This document shows positions 8,286 to 17,007 of a DNA stretch of 64,000 nucleotides, one piece after another. This DNA is from Firmicutes bacterium ASF500 (GTDB taxonomy: Bacteria; Bacillota; Clostridia; Oscillospirales; Oscillospiraceae). A program made the translations under genes and the position numbers. The notes under the pieces were generated by a model. It was not told the origin of the DNA, ran no database searches, and saw only the letters and a program-made list of their open reading frames with translations. Location of the stretch: NCBI GenBank assembly GCA_000492175.2, contig CP097573.1, positions 2,666,001-2,730,000 of the forward strand, in the 5' to 3' direction. Within the stretch, counting starts at the first letter, position 1, and every line of letters begins with the position of its first letter.

Positions 8286-8936
8286 ATGAGAACGAGCAAG
8301 AAGGGGTCCGACTGGTCCCAGCTGTGGAAGCGGAACGCGGTGGTGGCGGCAATCGCCCTGTTTGTGTGCGCGGCGGTCTATCTCAACTGGAATTACGGCA
8401 AGGAGGGGACCGCCGACGCGGGCAAGACGCTGGGGCAGTCCACCATGGTGGGGGGCAAGACCCAGGACCCCCTGGTGAGCGGCGATGGCTCCGCCCCCGC
8501 CTCCGGCGCCGCCGGGGAGGACGCGGGGGACACCAGCGCCGCCGGCGAGGCGGGGGATGTCCAGACCCCCGGTGAGACAGGCGGCGCCTACTTCGCCACC
8601 GCCCGCCTCAACCGCCAGCAGGCCAGGGACAGCGCCCTCTCCCTGCTCCAGGACGCCGCCGCCCGGGAGGACGCCGACGACGCGGTGAAGACCCAGCTCA
8701 GCGACAACATCCAGACTATGGCCGACTACACCGTCACCGAGGCCCAGATTGAGAATCTGGTGGTGGCCAAGGGCTATACCGACTGCGTGGCCTTCATCGG
8801 GGAGAACACCCTGTCCCTGGCCGTCTCCGCCCCCGAGGGCGGGCTGACCGACGCGGACACCGCCAAAATCGTGGATGCGGTGTACCAGACCGCCGGCTTT
8901 ACCGCCGACCAGATTACCATCATCGAGGTAGAGTAA
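8286..8936 (+). CDS. spoIIIAH: stage III sporulation protein AH
   Basis: 216 aa; ATG after AGGAGGAATTTTC. One N-terminal membrane helix (VVAAIALFVCAAVYLNW), a low-complexity Gly/Ala/Ser-rich linker (residues ~45-100), then a C-terminal YscJ/FliF-like domain (NRQQARDSALSLLQDAA onwards) that in known systems pairs with forespore SpoIIQ. Last gene of the operon, followed by a terminator. Confidence 0.92.
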   Translation: MRTSKKGSDWSQLWKRNAVVAAIALFVCAAVYLNWNYGKEGTADAGKTLGQSTMVGGKTQDPLVSGDGSAPASGAAGEDAGDTSAAGEAGDVQTPGETGGAYFATARLNRQQARDSALSLLQDAAAREDADDAVKTQLSDNIQTMADYTVTEAQIENLVVAKGYTDCVAFIGENTLSLAVSAPEGGLTDADTAKIVDAVYQTAGFTADQITIIEVE

Positions 8937-8943
8937 GAAAATT

Positions 8944-8974
8944 GGGACCCCGGCCTTGGCCGGGGTCCTTGAAT
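8944..8974 (+). terminator. spoIIIA operon terminator
   Basis: GGACCCCGGCC-TT-GGCCGGGGTCC hairpin followed by TTGAATTTTCTT. Its tail doubles as the -35 region of the next promoter. Confidence 0.8.
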
Positions 8975-8997
8975 TTTCTTCGGGACTGTAGTATAAT
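8969..8997 (+). promoter_or_regulatory. sigma-A promoter for the 9046 gene
   Basis: TTGAAT at 8969-8974, 17-base spacer, TATAAT at 8992-8997. Confidence 0.65.
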
Positions 8998-9045
8998 AAA
9001 GTGCGTCAGCGAGGCTGAACATTGTACACAGGGAGGTTTATAAAC

Positions 9046-10392
9046 ATGAAGCGATGGAAACGATTTGGCGCGGCCCTTCTGGCGGCGCTGACCCTGACGG
9101 CTACCCTCGCCGGCCCGGCGCTGGCGGCGGAGCCGGAGCGGTCCCCGGGCATCGCCGTGCAGATGGATGGGAAGGCCCTGTCCTTTACCGACGCCGCCCC
9201 CGAGATCACGGATGACCGCACCTTCCTCCCCTTCCGGGCGGTGCTGGAGGCCATGGGGGCCGAGGTGAGCTATGACGAGGCGGCCAGCACGGTGTCCGCC
9301 AAGCGGGACGGCGTGGAGCTGGCTATGACGCTCGGTCAGACCGGCCTGACCATCACCGAGGACGGCGAGACCCGCACCCAGGAGATGGACGCGGCCCCCT
9401 ACATCAACCCCAGCAACAACCGCGCCTATGTGCCCGTCCGCTACGCCGCCGAGGCCTTCGGCTATAACGTGGGCTGGGACAGCTCCAGCCGGACGGTCAT
9501 TCTGGCGGATGTGGACGCCCTCTTCGGCGACGCCACCTTTGAGCTGATGGACAGCTTCTCCGCCTACTGCGCCAAGAAGGAGTCGGGGCAGAATATGTCC
9601 GTGACCGGGAATCTGTCTCTGGACATGACCGACAAGAGCGGCCAGTTTCTGCCCGAGCCCTTGAAGATCAAGGGCAGTGTGGACGGCGTGATAGGCGAGA
9701 AGGGCGTTCAGCTGACCGGTAAGCTGAACGCGGCGGGGCTGGACAAGCTGACAAATGTGCCTATCTGGGTGAGACTGCTTTCCGATGTCTCCGCCGAGCT
9801 GCGGCTTGATCTGGACAGCATGACGCTCTATGTCTCCGCTCCCAATGTGCTGACCGAAGGGAACACCTGGTACTCCGTCGATCTGGGGGCCTACCAGGCC
9901 CAGCTTCTGGCCGGTCTGGACATGAACCAGCTGGCCCAGGCGGAGGAGGTCTCCATCCGGGAGGCCCTGGTGATGGTCATGCGGAGCCTGCCCCTGGACA
10001 ACAGCGCCAACAGCTATGCCGTGCTGAAGGAAATGGCACAGCTTTACACCGATATGCTCAGCGACCAGGCATTCACCCGGAACGGCAGTAAATACACCGC
10101 CAAGACGGTGCTGGACGGCCTGGTGGAGCTGGAGACCACCCTCACCAGGAAGGGGGACGACGTGGTATCCGTGGACCTCAAGATGACCGCCTCCGCCGAG
10201 GAGGAGGGGATGAAGATGGATATTACCATGACCGAGCACGCCTCCCCCGACAAGGTGGACATCGCGATGGATATGACTGTGAGCGGAGACGAGGCGGAGG
10301 TCATCTTCAACATGGACCTGAACTGCCTCCCCACCACCAAGGCCCCACAGACCCAGCCCCCCAAGGGCGTCACGGTGACGCCGGTGGCATAG
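9046..10392 (+). CDS. secreted copper-amine-oxidase N-terminal-like domain protein
   Basis: 448 aa from ATG 9046 after AGGGAGG; a further upstream ATG at 9022 would extend the signal peptide and lacks an RBS. Signal peptide MKRWKRFGAALLAALTLTA... cleaved after ALA (~residue 26). Residues ~35-160 are two copies of the Cu_amine_oxidN1 module (DDRTFLPFRAVLEAMGAEV and AYVPVRYAAEAFGYNVGWD), a cell-surface domain common in clostridia. The remaining ~290 residues are a beta-rich lipoprotein-like domain of unknown role. Predicted exported and wall- or membrane-associated. Confidence 0.8.
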   Translation: MKRWKRFGAALLAALTLTATLAGPALAAEPERSPGIAVQMDGKALSFTDAAPEITDDRTFLPFRAVLEAMGAEVSYDEAASTVSAKRDGVELAMTLGQTGLTITEDGETRTQEMDAAPYINPSNNRAYVPVRYAAEAFGYNVGWDSSSRTVILADVDALFGDATFELMDSFSAYCAKKESGQNMSVTGNLSLDMTDKSGQFLPEPLKIKGSVDGVIGEKGVQLTGKLNAAGLDKLTNVPIWVRLLSDVSAELRLDLDSMTLYVSAPNVLTEGNTWYSVDLGAYQAQLLAGLDMNQLAQAEEVSIREALVMVMRSLPLDNSANSYAVLKEMAQLYTDMLSDQAFTRNGSKYTAKTVLDGLVELETTLTRKGDDVVSVDLKMTASAEEEGMKMDITMTEHASPDKVDIAMDMTVSGDEAEVIFNMDLNCLPTTKAPQTQPPKGVTVTPVA

Positions 10393-10461
10393 ACAGAACA
10401 GTGATATGATACGCTCAAGGCTCCCTCTTTGAGGGAGCCTTCTGTAACCCGCATAAAAGAG

Positions 10462-10494
10462 AAACCCTTGTACCTTCTGCGGTACAAGGGTTTT
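10462..10494 (+). terminator. rho-independent terminator
   Basis: AAACCCTTGTACC-TTCTGC-GGTACAAGGGTTTT. A second hairpin (AAGGCTCCCTC with its complement) lies just upstream at 10419-10441. Together they close the 9046 gene just before the split tRNA. Confidence 0.75.
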
Positions 10495-10497
10495 CGC

Positions 10498-10529
10498 TGG
10501 AGCTAGTGGTGGGAATCGAACCCACAACC
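10498..10529 (-). pseudogene. 3' half of split tRNA-Thr(CGT), the left (attL) junction
   Basis: On the minus strand this gives the T-arm and acceptor 3' strand, GGTTGTGGGTTCGATTCCC then ACCACTAGCTCCA, with CCA encoded. The 5' part is absent. CACTAGC pairs exactly with GCTAGTG of the orphan 5' half at 27689-27734, whereas the intact copy at 27446-27520 has the compensated GCTAGCG/CGCTAGC pair, so the two halves belong to one original gene. Confidence 0.88.
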
Positions 10530-10531
10530 GG

Positions 10532-10547
10532 TGGTTGTTGATAAGGT
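10532..10547 (+). repeat. left att arm of the element
   Basis: TGGTTGTTGATAAGGT, matching in inverted orientation the right arm at 27670-27685; the DUF1998 helicase gene ends 16 bases further in. Confidence 0.8.
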
Positions 10548-10563
10548 AGCCTTATGAAAGCAC

Positions 10564-13500
10564 TTATACTTCCGCTAAAACCGCCTTCTCCAGTTCCGCA
10601 CGCTCCATCTGTCCGATCCACTGCTCCAGAAAAGCGGTGGCTTTTTTCCGGTCCAGGTTGTCGTGTATTTTCTGGTTGTAATAGTTGCGCAGGCAGTGAT
10701 AGCAAGAACTGTCGCAGTCACAGTGGGCCACGATAGACAGTGCCTGCTTTAGCACCGATTGCAGGGCTTTGCCGTCCTCTGTAGCGATCCGACGGACATG
10801 TCCCGCCCCGCCGGCTACGGCGTCGTAGAGGATCACAGAGTAGACTATTGTTCCCTCTGCTGCCGTGCGGAATAGACAGCCCTTGATATCGGTGCGCTCG
10901 ATGCCCATCTCCTGGGACAGCCCTTCCAGCAGGGCATAGAGGACGGATAACATAGTGTCATAGTTTCCCGCCTCCGCCGTTACAAAGGTGAGCTTGGCCA
11001 CATCGGTCTTGAAGTCGTGGGAGAGGCGGTATTCCATCCCCTTCCCCTCTTTGTTGAGGCAGGGATAGCCCCGCATATTCTCATGCTTCAGGGGAATTTC
11101 CCCCTTCTTGCTGTCTACCGCATAACCGCAGACCGCGCACACCTTGTATTCATTTTGCCCGATGACCACCAGGGAATCATTGGAGGTGGACTCCACCTCC
11201 AGCCGCTGTCCATTTACCTGGAAGTCCAGCTTACAGATCAGATTCCGCTGAGGGTCGCCAATGTAGTAGTCGTCCGTCTTGTAGTCGTGCTGGGGACGGC
11301 TCAGGGGAGCTTCTACGGCTCCTTTTTCCGCGCAAAAGCCAAACCGGGGCTCCAGTGTCCTCTGCCAGAAGGTCCGCTTAATGATCTGGTGACAGGACAC
11401 GCACTCCCGGCCCGCCCGTGTAACAGGCTCCTTGGTAAAATTGGGCTGGCCGCAGTGGGGGCACTGATAACAATAATACCCCTTTTCCCAGGAGGAATCC
11501 CCGTTTTTTCCCGGCATCCGGCGGATATACCGGCTGGTGTACATCTTCCCGTCTGCAACCACCTGGGCCCCGGGGGCGTACTCGGCAATGGCCATTTGCA
11601 GGTCCCGGGCCAGCTGGAGGGATTTGTCCCGGCCCATGGCGGCGACATCCGGGACCAGCTCCACCGTGTCCACCGGGAAGCCGTATTTGGGCAGGACGTT
11701 GTTCCGGACCAGGAAGCTGATGAGGCTCTTTTTTCCGCTCTTGTCGTCCTTGGCGCAGCGGAAATTCCGAAGGTTGCGGCTCCACTTTCCTGCTTCTTCC
11801 AATTCTCCGGCCCGCTTGCAGGCGGCGATGGTTTTCTCAATCTCCGCGACCGTCCCCTGGAAGTCCTGGACGGCCAGCTCCAGCACCCCGTCGGGGCCAC
11901 AGAGGCGCTGCTTCCAGCTCCAGTCCTCCAGCCCCAGCCGCTGGTGCATCCGGGCGGGGATGGACCGAAGAAGCAACTGACGCAGGTCCTCCGGCTTCCC
12001 CTCCAGGTACGTCTTCAGTGTCTCGTAGCCCCCTTCGTTGAGGAGGATGGTCTGGTCGTCCCCTCCGTACACCTCCGGGAAGCGGGCAAAAAAGGCGCTG
12101 AGGGCCACAGCAAAGACGTGCCGGTTCAGGATCTTCTCGTTCTCCAGCTCGAACACTGGCACCTTGATCCTGCCGGTGATCATGGCGGCGGGGTCCTGAT
12201 AGTAGGTGAAGTCGTGGGAGGACAGCTTGGAGTAGGTGAGGACAAAGGCGGCGGAGTGCCGGGCGCGGCCTGCCCGGCCCGCCCGCTGGACGTAGTTGGC
12301 GGGGCTGGGGGGCACATCCCGGAGGTAGACCGTCTCCAGGCTGCCCACGTCCACCCCCATCTCGAAGGTGGTAGAGCAGCTGAGGGCGTTGATCTTCTTG
12401 TGGACAAAGGCCTCCTGATACCGGGTCTGCTGGTCCTTGGCCAGCTGGGCGGTGTGCTCCTTGATGAACAGCGGGTCGGCCTGGTCGCTGCTGTAGAGCC
12501 GGGCATAGTGGTTGTCCCGGTTGGCGGCCAGAGGGTCGAAGGGCTCCAGCTTTCCGCCGCACTTTACGCTGGCGCACTGACCCTTCACACTGAAGGGGGT
12601 CACCCTGCCGCACTTTTTACAGCGGTAGAAGGCGGTTCCCTCCGTGCCGCCGATTCGGACCCGGAAATCGCCGGCGTCCAAGGCAAACTCCTCCATCTCC
12701 GGCCTAAATACCCCGTCCCAGTAGTCCCCCAGCAGATCGTCCGCCTCCTGTTCCGGCAGGTCCAGCGCCCGGACGAGTCGGGTCATGCGGCTGTTGGGAT
12801 AGAAGGTCCCGTTGGGACGGGTCCGGCCCTGCCAGCCGGACAGCCAGCTCTTTTTTGCTTCCGAGGCGGTGCGCACCTTGACCAGCTTTTTCTGGGCGGA
12901 GGAGTAGAAGATGTACTCCCGTTCCGCTTCGTTCAGCTTCACCGCCCTGGTGTTCACCGCCCCGGTAAACAGGGCGTCCTGGGCCAGCAACTCCAGCAGG
13001 GCCCGGGCATCTCCCGGCTCCAGGCCGAAGCCCTCCTGAAAGCCCTGGACCGCATCATCGTTTTTGCTATATTCAAAGTACAGCACGCCCATGGACACCA
13101 GGCTGGTGCTCCGCCGGGCGTTGAACATCTCGTTGAGAACGGCAATCCAGGCATTGCGCCGGCTGACAGCGGTGAGCGAGCCGGTCTCCTGGTCCTCCGC
13201 CGCGTCCCACTGGACGAAGCACCGCTTGTCCTCAAACCACCGGGCCAGCTCGTCCACAAACTCTGCCATCCCCACAGAGGACCGGCCCTGGGACCGGAAC
13301 TGCGCCGCCACATGCCACAGCCCCCGGCGGCGCAGGAACTCCTGATAGGACCGCTCCATATAGGTGGCGAAGAACGCCGCCTCGCTGCGGCTGTCGGAGA
13401 AGCACAGGAACTGCCGGGCGGTCTTTTTCCGGATCTGCCGCCGCTGGGGCACGGGGGCGAAGATGTTCCGCCTCCCCGGGGCGGGGGCGGTCTCCGTGAC

Positions 13501-15330
13501 GACGATCTCCTCGCTGGGCAGCTGCTCGAAGAGCTGGGTGCCCAGCACCGCCGTGGCCGCCTCGGCTCCCAGATAGAAGCGCCGGAAGGAGCCGAAGCCG
13601 CAGGCAGGGCACCTGGCTGTCCCCTGCTTGGTCAGCACCACATGGCGCACCTTTACATACCCCGCCGGGTCGTGCTCACAGGGCCGCTGGAACCTGCTGT
13701 CCGCCTGGGGGGCGATGGCGCCGCACTCCGGGCAGAGAACATAGTCCTCCGTCCCGTCCTGGGACCTTTCCTCCTCGTCCTCCGGGTCCTCCAGCAGCTC
13801 GCCGTCGGCGTCCTCCCGTAGGCAGTAAAATTCGGCGTTGGTTTCCCCGCCTTTCCGGGCGGTATGCCTCAGGTATCCGCCCTCCGTCCGGCCTACCACC
13901 GCCAGCCGGCCGCAGTCGGTACACACCGCCCCCTCAAAGACGGTCTTCCCTGTCTCCGGGTCGGCCAGCTTCCGCTGGAGGTACAGCCGCTTGGGGGAGG
14001 TCAGGGTGACATAGGCCCCCTCCAACGCCCGGACAAAGAAGTGGTACCGGGGTTTGATGAGGCTGGCTCCGTCCTTCTCCGCCCGGGCGCACAGGGCCAC
14101 CAGGTCCACCACCTGCTCCTCAGTGATATCCAGAGCCTGCCGCAGCTGGGCCACGGTGACCGGCTGATTTGCCGCTTCCCGCAACTGGGCGAACAACCGG
14201 GCGCGGAGGAACAGGGCGTACAGTTTTTCTCCCACATCCCCCTCCGGGGAAAAATCCGCTTCATATTTTTTCAGGATCGCTCCAGTCTCCTCCGGAGATT
14301 GGTTCAGCTCCCGGAACAGTTCTGGAGGGAAGTCCCGCTGCTCCGTCATAGGGGGCCGCTTCTCTCTGGAGCGGATGATGCCGCTTCCTTTAAACGCCAC
14401 GTCGCACAGGCCCCGGGCGAAGGTCAGGATATCCCCGTCCGCCTCCGGCCCACCCAGAGTGGCGCTGGTCAGGATGTACTGCACACTGTCCGGTTGACTG
14501 ATTCGGGCCCGGAGGCGGCGCATGAGCAGAGAGGTCTCCATGCCGGTGGCCCCCTTGTAGATATGAGCCTCGTCCAGCACGATGTACCGCAGCTTTGCCC
14601 CGGAGAAGACTGCATCATCCTTGGGGCGGAGCATCATGTACTCCAGCATGGAGTAGTTGGTGATGAGGATATGGGGCGGGGTGCGCTGCATCTCCTCCCG
14701 AGAGATGATCTCGTTGGGGTGCGGGTCGTCCTGGAGAGTGCGGCGGTAGGCCTCCAGGGCCTTGGTCTGGGTGTGTTCCGTGTTGCCGTTGTACAGGCCG
14801 AAGGTGATGGCCGGGTGGCCCCTAAGCAGGGCCCGCAACCGCTTCATCTGGTCGTTGGCCAAGGCGTTCATGGGGTAGATGAGGATGGCCCGGACGCCGG
14901 GACTCAGGGTGCCTGCCGCTTCCTCCCGGAGCAGGGCGTCCAAGATGGGCAGTAGGAAGCTCTCCGTCTTGCCCGAGCCGGTGCCGGTGGTGACCACCAG
15001 GTTCTCCCCCGCCGAGGCCAGCTCCAGCGCCCGCTCCTGGTGGCTGTACAGGGGCCGGTCCAGCTTCAGCTCCCGGTCCTTCTCTGCCACCGGCTCCAGC
15101 GCCTGAAACAGGGGGCTGGCCTTGCCCCGGGCCATCAGCTCCGACAGGGTGGCCCCCGTCTCGTAGGACCCGCCGATGTCCAGATAGGGCCCCTTGGCCA
15201 CCATGCCCTCCCCCTGCAGCTCCCGGCGCAGGGCCTTGGCATAGTCCGGGTCCGCCAGGTCGAAGGTGGTGGTGATGTAGTCGATGTAGCTGGCCTTGAT
15301 CTCCCGGGCCGCTCTGATGGGATCGAACAT
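10564..15330 (-). CDS. DEAD/DEAH-box helicase with C-terminal DUF1998 (MrfA/DruE-like), 1588 aa
   Basis: Start chosen at ATG 15330 (MFDPIRAARE), preceded by GGAGGTATCCCCC. Superfamily 2 motifs: YSHQ Q-like motif (~residue 95), Walker A TGTGSGKT (~115-122), DEAH in VLDEAHIYKG (~253), TSATLGG, and motif VI QRAGRAGRARH (~1030). Several CxxC pairs (CTDCG, CPECG, CPACGFG) interrupt the lobes. The C-terminal ~200 residues are DUF1998: YDAVAGGAGHVRR, then CDCDSSCYHCLRNYYNQ. About twice the size of MrfA/YprA repair helicases and in the range of the anti-phage helicases DruE (Druantia) and DrmA plus DrmB (DISARM). Last gene of the cargo cassette. Helicase and DUF1998 assignment is firm; defence role is inferred. 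Confidence 0.85.
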   Translation of the reverse strand: MFDPIRAAREIKASYIDYITTTFDLADPDYAKALRRELQGEGMVAKGPYLDIGGSYETGATLSELMARGKASPLFQALEPVAEKDRELKLDRPLYSHQERALELASAGENLVVTTGTGSGKTESFLLPILDALLREEAAGTLSPGVRAILIYPMNALANDQMKRLRALLRGHPAITFGLYNGNTEHTQTKALEAYRRTLQDDPHPNEIISREEMQRTPPHILITNYSMLEYMMLRPKDDAVFSGAKLRYIVLDEAHIYKGATGMETSLLMRRLRARISQPDSVQYILTSATLGGPEADGDILTFARGLCDVAFKGSGIIRSREKRPPMTEQRDFPPELFRELNQSPEETGAILKKYEADFSPEGDVGEKLYALFLRARLFAQLREAANQPVTVAQLRQALDITEEQVVDLVALCARAEKDGASLIKPRYHFFVRALEGAYVTLTSPKRLYLQRKLADPETGKTVFEGAVCTDCGRLAVVGRTEGGYLRHTARKGGETNAEFYCLREDADGELLEDPEDEEERSQDGTEDYVLCPECGAIAPQADSRFQRPCEHDPAGYVKVRHVVLTKQGTARCPACGFGSFRRFYLGAEAATAVLGTQLFEQLPSEEIVVTETAPAPGRRNIFAPVPQRRQIRKKTARQFLCFSDSRSEAAFFATYMERSYQEFLRRRGLWHVAAQFRSQGRSSVGMAEFVDELARWFEDKRCFVQWDAAEDQETGSLTAVSRRNAWIAVLNEMFNARRSTSLVSMGVLYFEYSKNDDAVQGFQEGFGLEPGDARALLELLAQDALFTGAVNTRAVKLNEAEREYIFYSSAQKKLVKVRTASEAKKSWLSGWQGRTRPNGTFYPNSRMTRLVRALDLPEQEADDLLGDYWDGVFRPEMEEFALDAGDFRVRIGGTEGTAFYRCKKCGRVTPFSVKGQCASVKCGGKLEPFDPLAANRDNHYARLYSSDQADPLFIKEHTAQLAKDQQTRYQEAFVHKKINALSCSTTFEMGVDVGSLETVYLRDVPPSPANYVQRAGRAGRARHSAAFVLTYSKLSSHDFTYYQDPAAMITGRIKVPVFELENEKILNRHVFAVALSAFFARFPEVYGGDDQTILLNEGGYETLKTYLEGKPEDLRQLLLRSIPARMHQRLGLEDWSWKQRLCGPDGVLELAVQDFQGTVAEIEKTIAACKRAGELEEAGKWSRNLRNFRCAKDDKSGKKSLISFLVRNNVLPKYGFPVDTVELVPDVAAMGRDKSLQLARDLQMAIAEYAPGAQVVADGKMYTSRYIRRMPGKNGDSSWEKGYYCYQCPHCGQPNFTKEPVTRAGRECVSCHQIIKRTFWQRTLEPRFGFCAEKGAVEAPLSRPQHDYKTDDYYIGDPQRNLICKLDFQVNGQRLEVESTSNDSLVVIGQNEYKVCAVCGYAVDSKKGEIPLKHENMRGYPCLNKEGKGMEYRLSHDFKTDVAKLTFVTAEAGNYDTMLSVLYALLEGLSQEMGIERTDIKGCLFRTAAEGTIVYSVILYDAVAGGAGHVRRIATEDGKALQSVLKQALSIVAHCDCDSSCYHCLRNYYNQKIHDNLDRKKATAFLEQWIGQMERAELEKAVLAEV

Positions 15331-15355
15331 GGGGGATACCTCCATTACAATGTAT

Positions 15356-16429
15356 TTACATCTTCCGCAGCTCGCTCTCGCAGAACACAATCTCCGGCAT
15401 CAGGGGACAGCCGCCCAGGCAGAGGGCCTGTTTTTCGCAGCCGGGGCAGGAATTGCGCATTTTATCCCGGAAGCGGTTAAAGGCCGGGCTGTTCCATGCG
15501 TCCTCGATGGTAGCCGGGCGCAGCTGGACCTGATACCGCTTCTGCTGGTCAAAGCTGCACGGCACCATCACCAGGTCCGCGCCGATGTAGCAGCTGAACC
15601 GCCCGCCCTCGCAGGTGTCCAGGGACTCGGTGAGAATGCTTTTGCAAAAATTCAGCGCCCCAGGTACGTTGCAGCTGTCCAGGCCCACCTGGAAGGGGTG
15701 CCGGGCGTCCACCTGGGCGAAAAATTCCGCCACCCGGGGGTCGGAAAAGTCCAGGACATTTTCCCGCGTCCCCTGCCCGGCGGGCTTGTGGAGCAGGAAG
15801 ATCACTGTGTTGATCCCCTCCGGGAAGTCGTCTTGGCGCAGGCGGTCAATGGCCTCGTCGATGGAATTTTTGCCCAGGACATAGTGGATGTTGGTGGTGA
15901 CACCGGCGTCCAAAAGAAGCCGAATGGCCCGCAGCGTGTATTCGCTCCGATACCAGCTCACCGCCACCGCACCGCAGTATTGCCCGCACAGCGCCGCCAG
16001 CTCCTCCGTCAGGCCGTAGCCGGAGGTGGTGAAGTTGGGGACCAGACGGTTCTCCCAGCTGATTTGCAGGAGTTCCTCAAAGTGCTCGTGCTGGTCCGGG
16101 TCCCCCCGGCCTCCCAGGGCCAGCTGGTTGCAGCGGCCCCGGCACTGTTCCGCGATCCACCGGAAATCCTCCACTGCCATGTTGGGCCGCTCCACCAGCG
16201 CCCCGCTCTGATAACAGCCCACCCCCGCCTTGGCACAGAGACCGGTCCTGCCGTGGATGCAGTGGCCCATCACACCCACGTCGATCAGGTGGGGGAAGGA
16301 GGCCATAAAGGGGTCCACGCCGGTATCCCGGCCGTGCGCGTCCAAAACGCCCGTGCGGATATAAGCCCCTGTCTCATCGTCAAAGGCGGAGATGAATCGG
16401 TATGTTTTATCAATGATCTTGTAGCGCAT
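15356..16429 (-). CDS. radical SAM/SPASM protein with unusual cluster spacing
   Basis: 357 aa, ATG at 16429 after AAGGAGAG. The N-terminal cluster motif reads GHCIHGRTGLCAKAGVGCY, i.e. Cys57-x7-Cys65-x6-Cys72 instead of the canonical CxxxCxxC. A GGRGDP (~residue 104) stands where radical SAM enzymes have GGGEP. The C-terminal third has SPASM-like cysteines (CPGCEKQALCLGGCPL) plus others (CEGGRFSC, MVPCSF). These features suggest an AdoMet-radical peptide or protein maturase with auxiliary clusters. It lies 26 bases upstream of the helicase and 25 bases downstream of the NSSS protein, so co-transcription is likely. Substrate unknown; the NSSS neighbour is a candidate. Confidence 0.8.
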   Translation of the reverse strand: MRYKIIDKTYRFISAFDDETGAYIRTGVLDAHGRDTGVDPFMASFPHLIDVGVMGHCIHGRTGLCAKAGVGCYQSGALVERPNMAVEDFRWIAEQCRGRCNQLALGGRGDPDQHEHFEELLQISWENRLVPNFTTSGYGLTEELAALCGQYCGAVAVSWYRSEYTLRAIRLLLDAGVTTNIHYVLGKNSIDEAIDRLRQDDFPEGINTVIFLLHKPAGQGTRENVLDFSDPRVAEFFAQVDARHPFQVGLDSCNVPGALNFCKSILTESLDTCEGGRFSCYIGADLVMVPCSFDQQKRYQVQLRPATIEDAWNSPAFNRFRDKMRNSCPGCEKQALCLGGCPLMPEIVFCESELRKM

Positions 16430-16454
16430 AATCTCTCCTTATAGGCGCCGGTCT

Positions 16455-16913
16455 TTACGACTCTTCGTAGACACCAGCCCCTCCGGTTTTCTTGCTCCTC
16501 TGGTCATAGGTGAACGCTTTCTTTCGGGCATCGTCCGGGTCCGGAGCGAATTCACCGTCACTGTAGTTTTCGTACCACCAGTTTACCTTCTGGATGGAAG
16601 CGGTCAGCTCCGTCTTCCGCGTTTCCAGTTCCTGGATCAGCGCGTCCCTTGGCTCTTTGGGGATATCGTATAAACAGGAAAAGCCCTTTATCAAAGAGTC
16701 CAGAACGGCATCCAGGGTTTTCGGTACCATCGCACATATTTCATTCGTACCCTCATCCCAATCCGCCGAGAACTTTTTGTCATCGCTTAGGATCGTGGCG
16801 CCAAGCTCACCCTCGTACTGCTTGAGCAGAGCGGCCAACTCCTTGCTCTCGATATAGATGACCACCGAACTGTAGCTGCTGGAATTGGTGACGAAACCTG
16901 TTCTGATTTTCAT
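16455..16913 (-). CDS. NSSS-motif protein, 152 aa, possible substrate of the adjacent radical SAM enzyme
   Basis: ATG at 16913 after CAGGAGGAAATATCT. The N-terminus MKIRTGFVTNSSSYSSVVIY carries a K-I-R-x-x-F-V-T-N-S-S-S motif that I recall at the start of otherwise unrelated bacterial proteins, so it may be a recognition tag. The rest is an alpha-helical acidic domain (ESKELAALLKQYEGELGATI) with a helical middle and a charged tail. It has no Cys except two (CAMVPK and SCLYDI). Sits between the 1035-aa gene and the radical SAM gene with its own promoter. The pairing with the radical SAM protein is inference. Confidence 0.6.
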   Translation of the reverse strand: MKIRTGFVTNSSSYSSVVIYIESKELAALLKQYEGELGATILSDDKKFSADWDEGTNEICAMVPKTLDAVLDSLIKGFSCLYDIPKEPRDALIQELETRKTELTASIQKVNWWYENYSDGEFAPDPDDARKKAFTYDQRSKKTGGAGVYEES

Positions 16914-16954
16914 AGATATTTCCTCCTGATTTATATTTTTAGAGCAATTTGCAC

Positions 16955-16984
16955 TTTATATTGTACCACGATCCATAATGTCAA
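16955..16984 (-). promoter_or_regulatory. promoter for the NSSS-radical SAM-helicase genes
   Basis: On the minus strand TTGACA (16984-16979), 18-base spacer, TATAAA (16960-16955), in the AT-rich gap after the 1035-aa gene. Confidence 0.5.
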
Positions 16985-17007
16985 AACAATATGCCCGCTG
17001 CATAGGG

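Noticed and set aside
8920..10527. A long minus-strand frame opposite the 9046 secreted protein
   Set aside because: Repetitive Gly/Leu/Gln/His text, spans promoter and terminators; shadow of the real gene.
10498..10529. A functional tRNA at the left end
   Set aside because: Only the T-arm and acceptor 3' strand are present; no anticodon arm.
11017..13821. A 934-codon plus-strand open frame opposite the DUF1998 helicase gene
   Set aside because: Low-information, Gly/Pro/Leu-rich text, no RBS, fully antisense to clear helicase motifs; an artefact of high GC.
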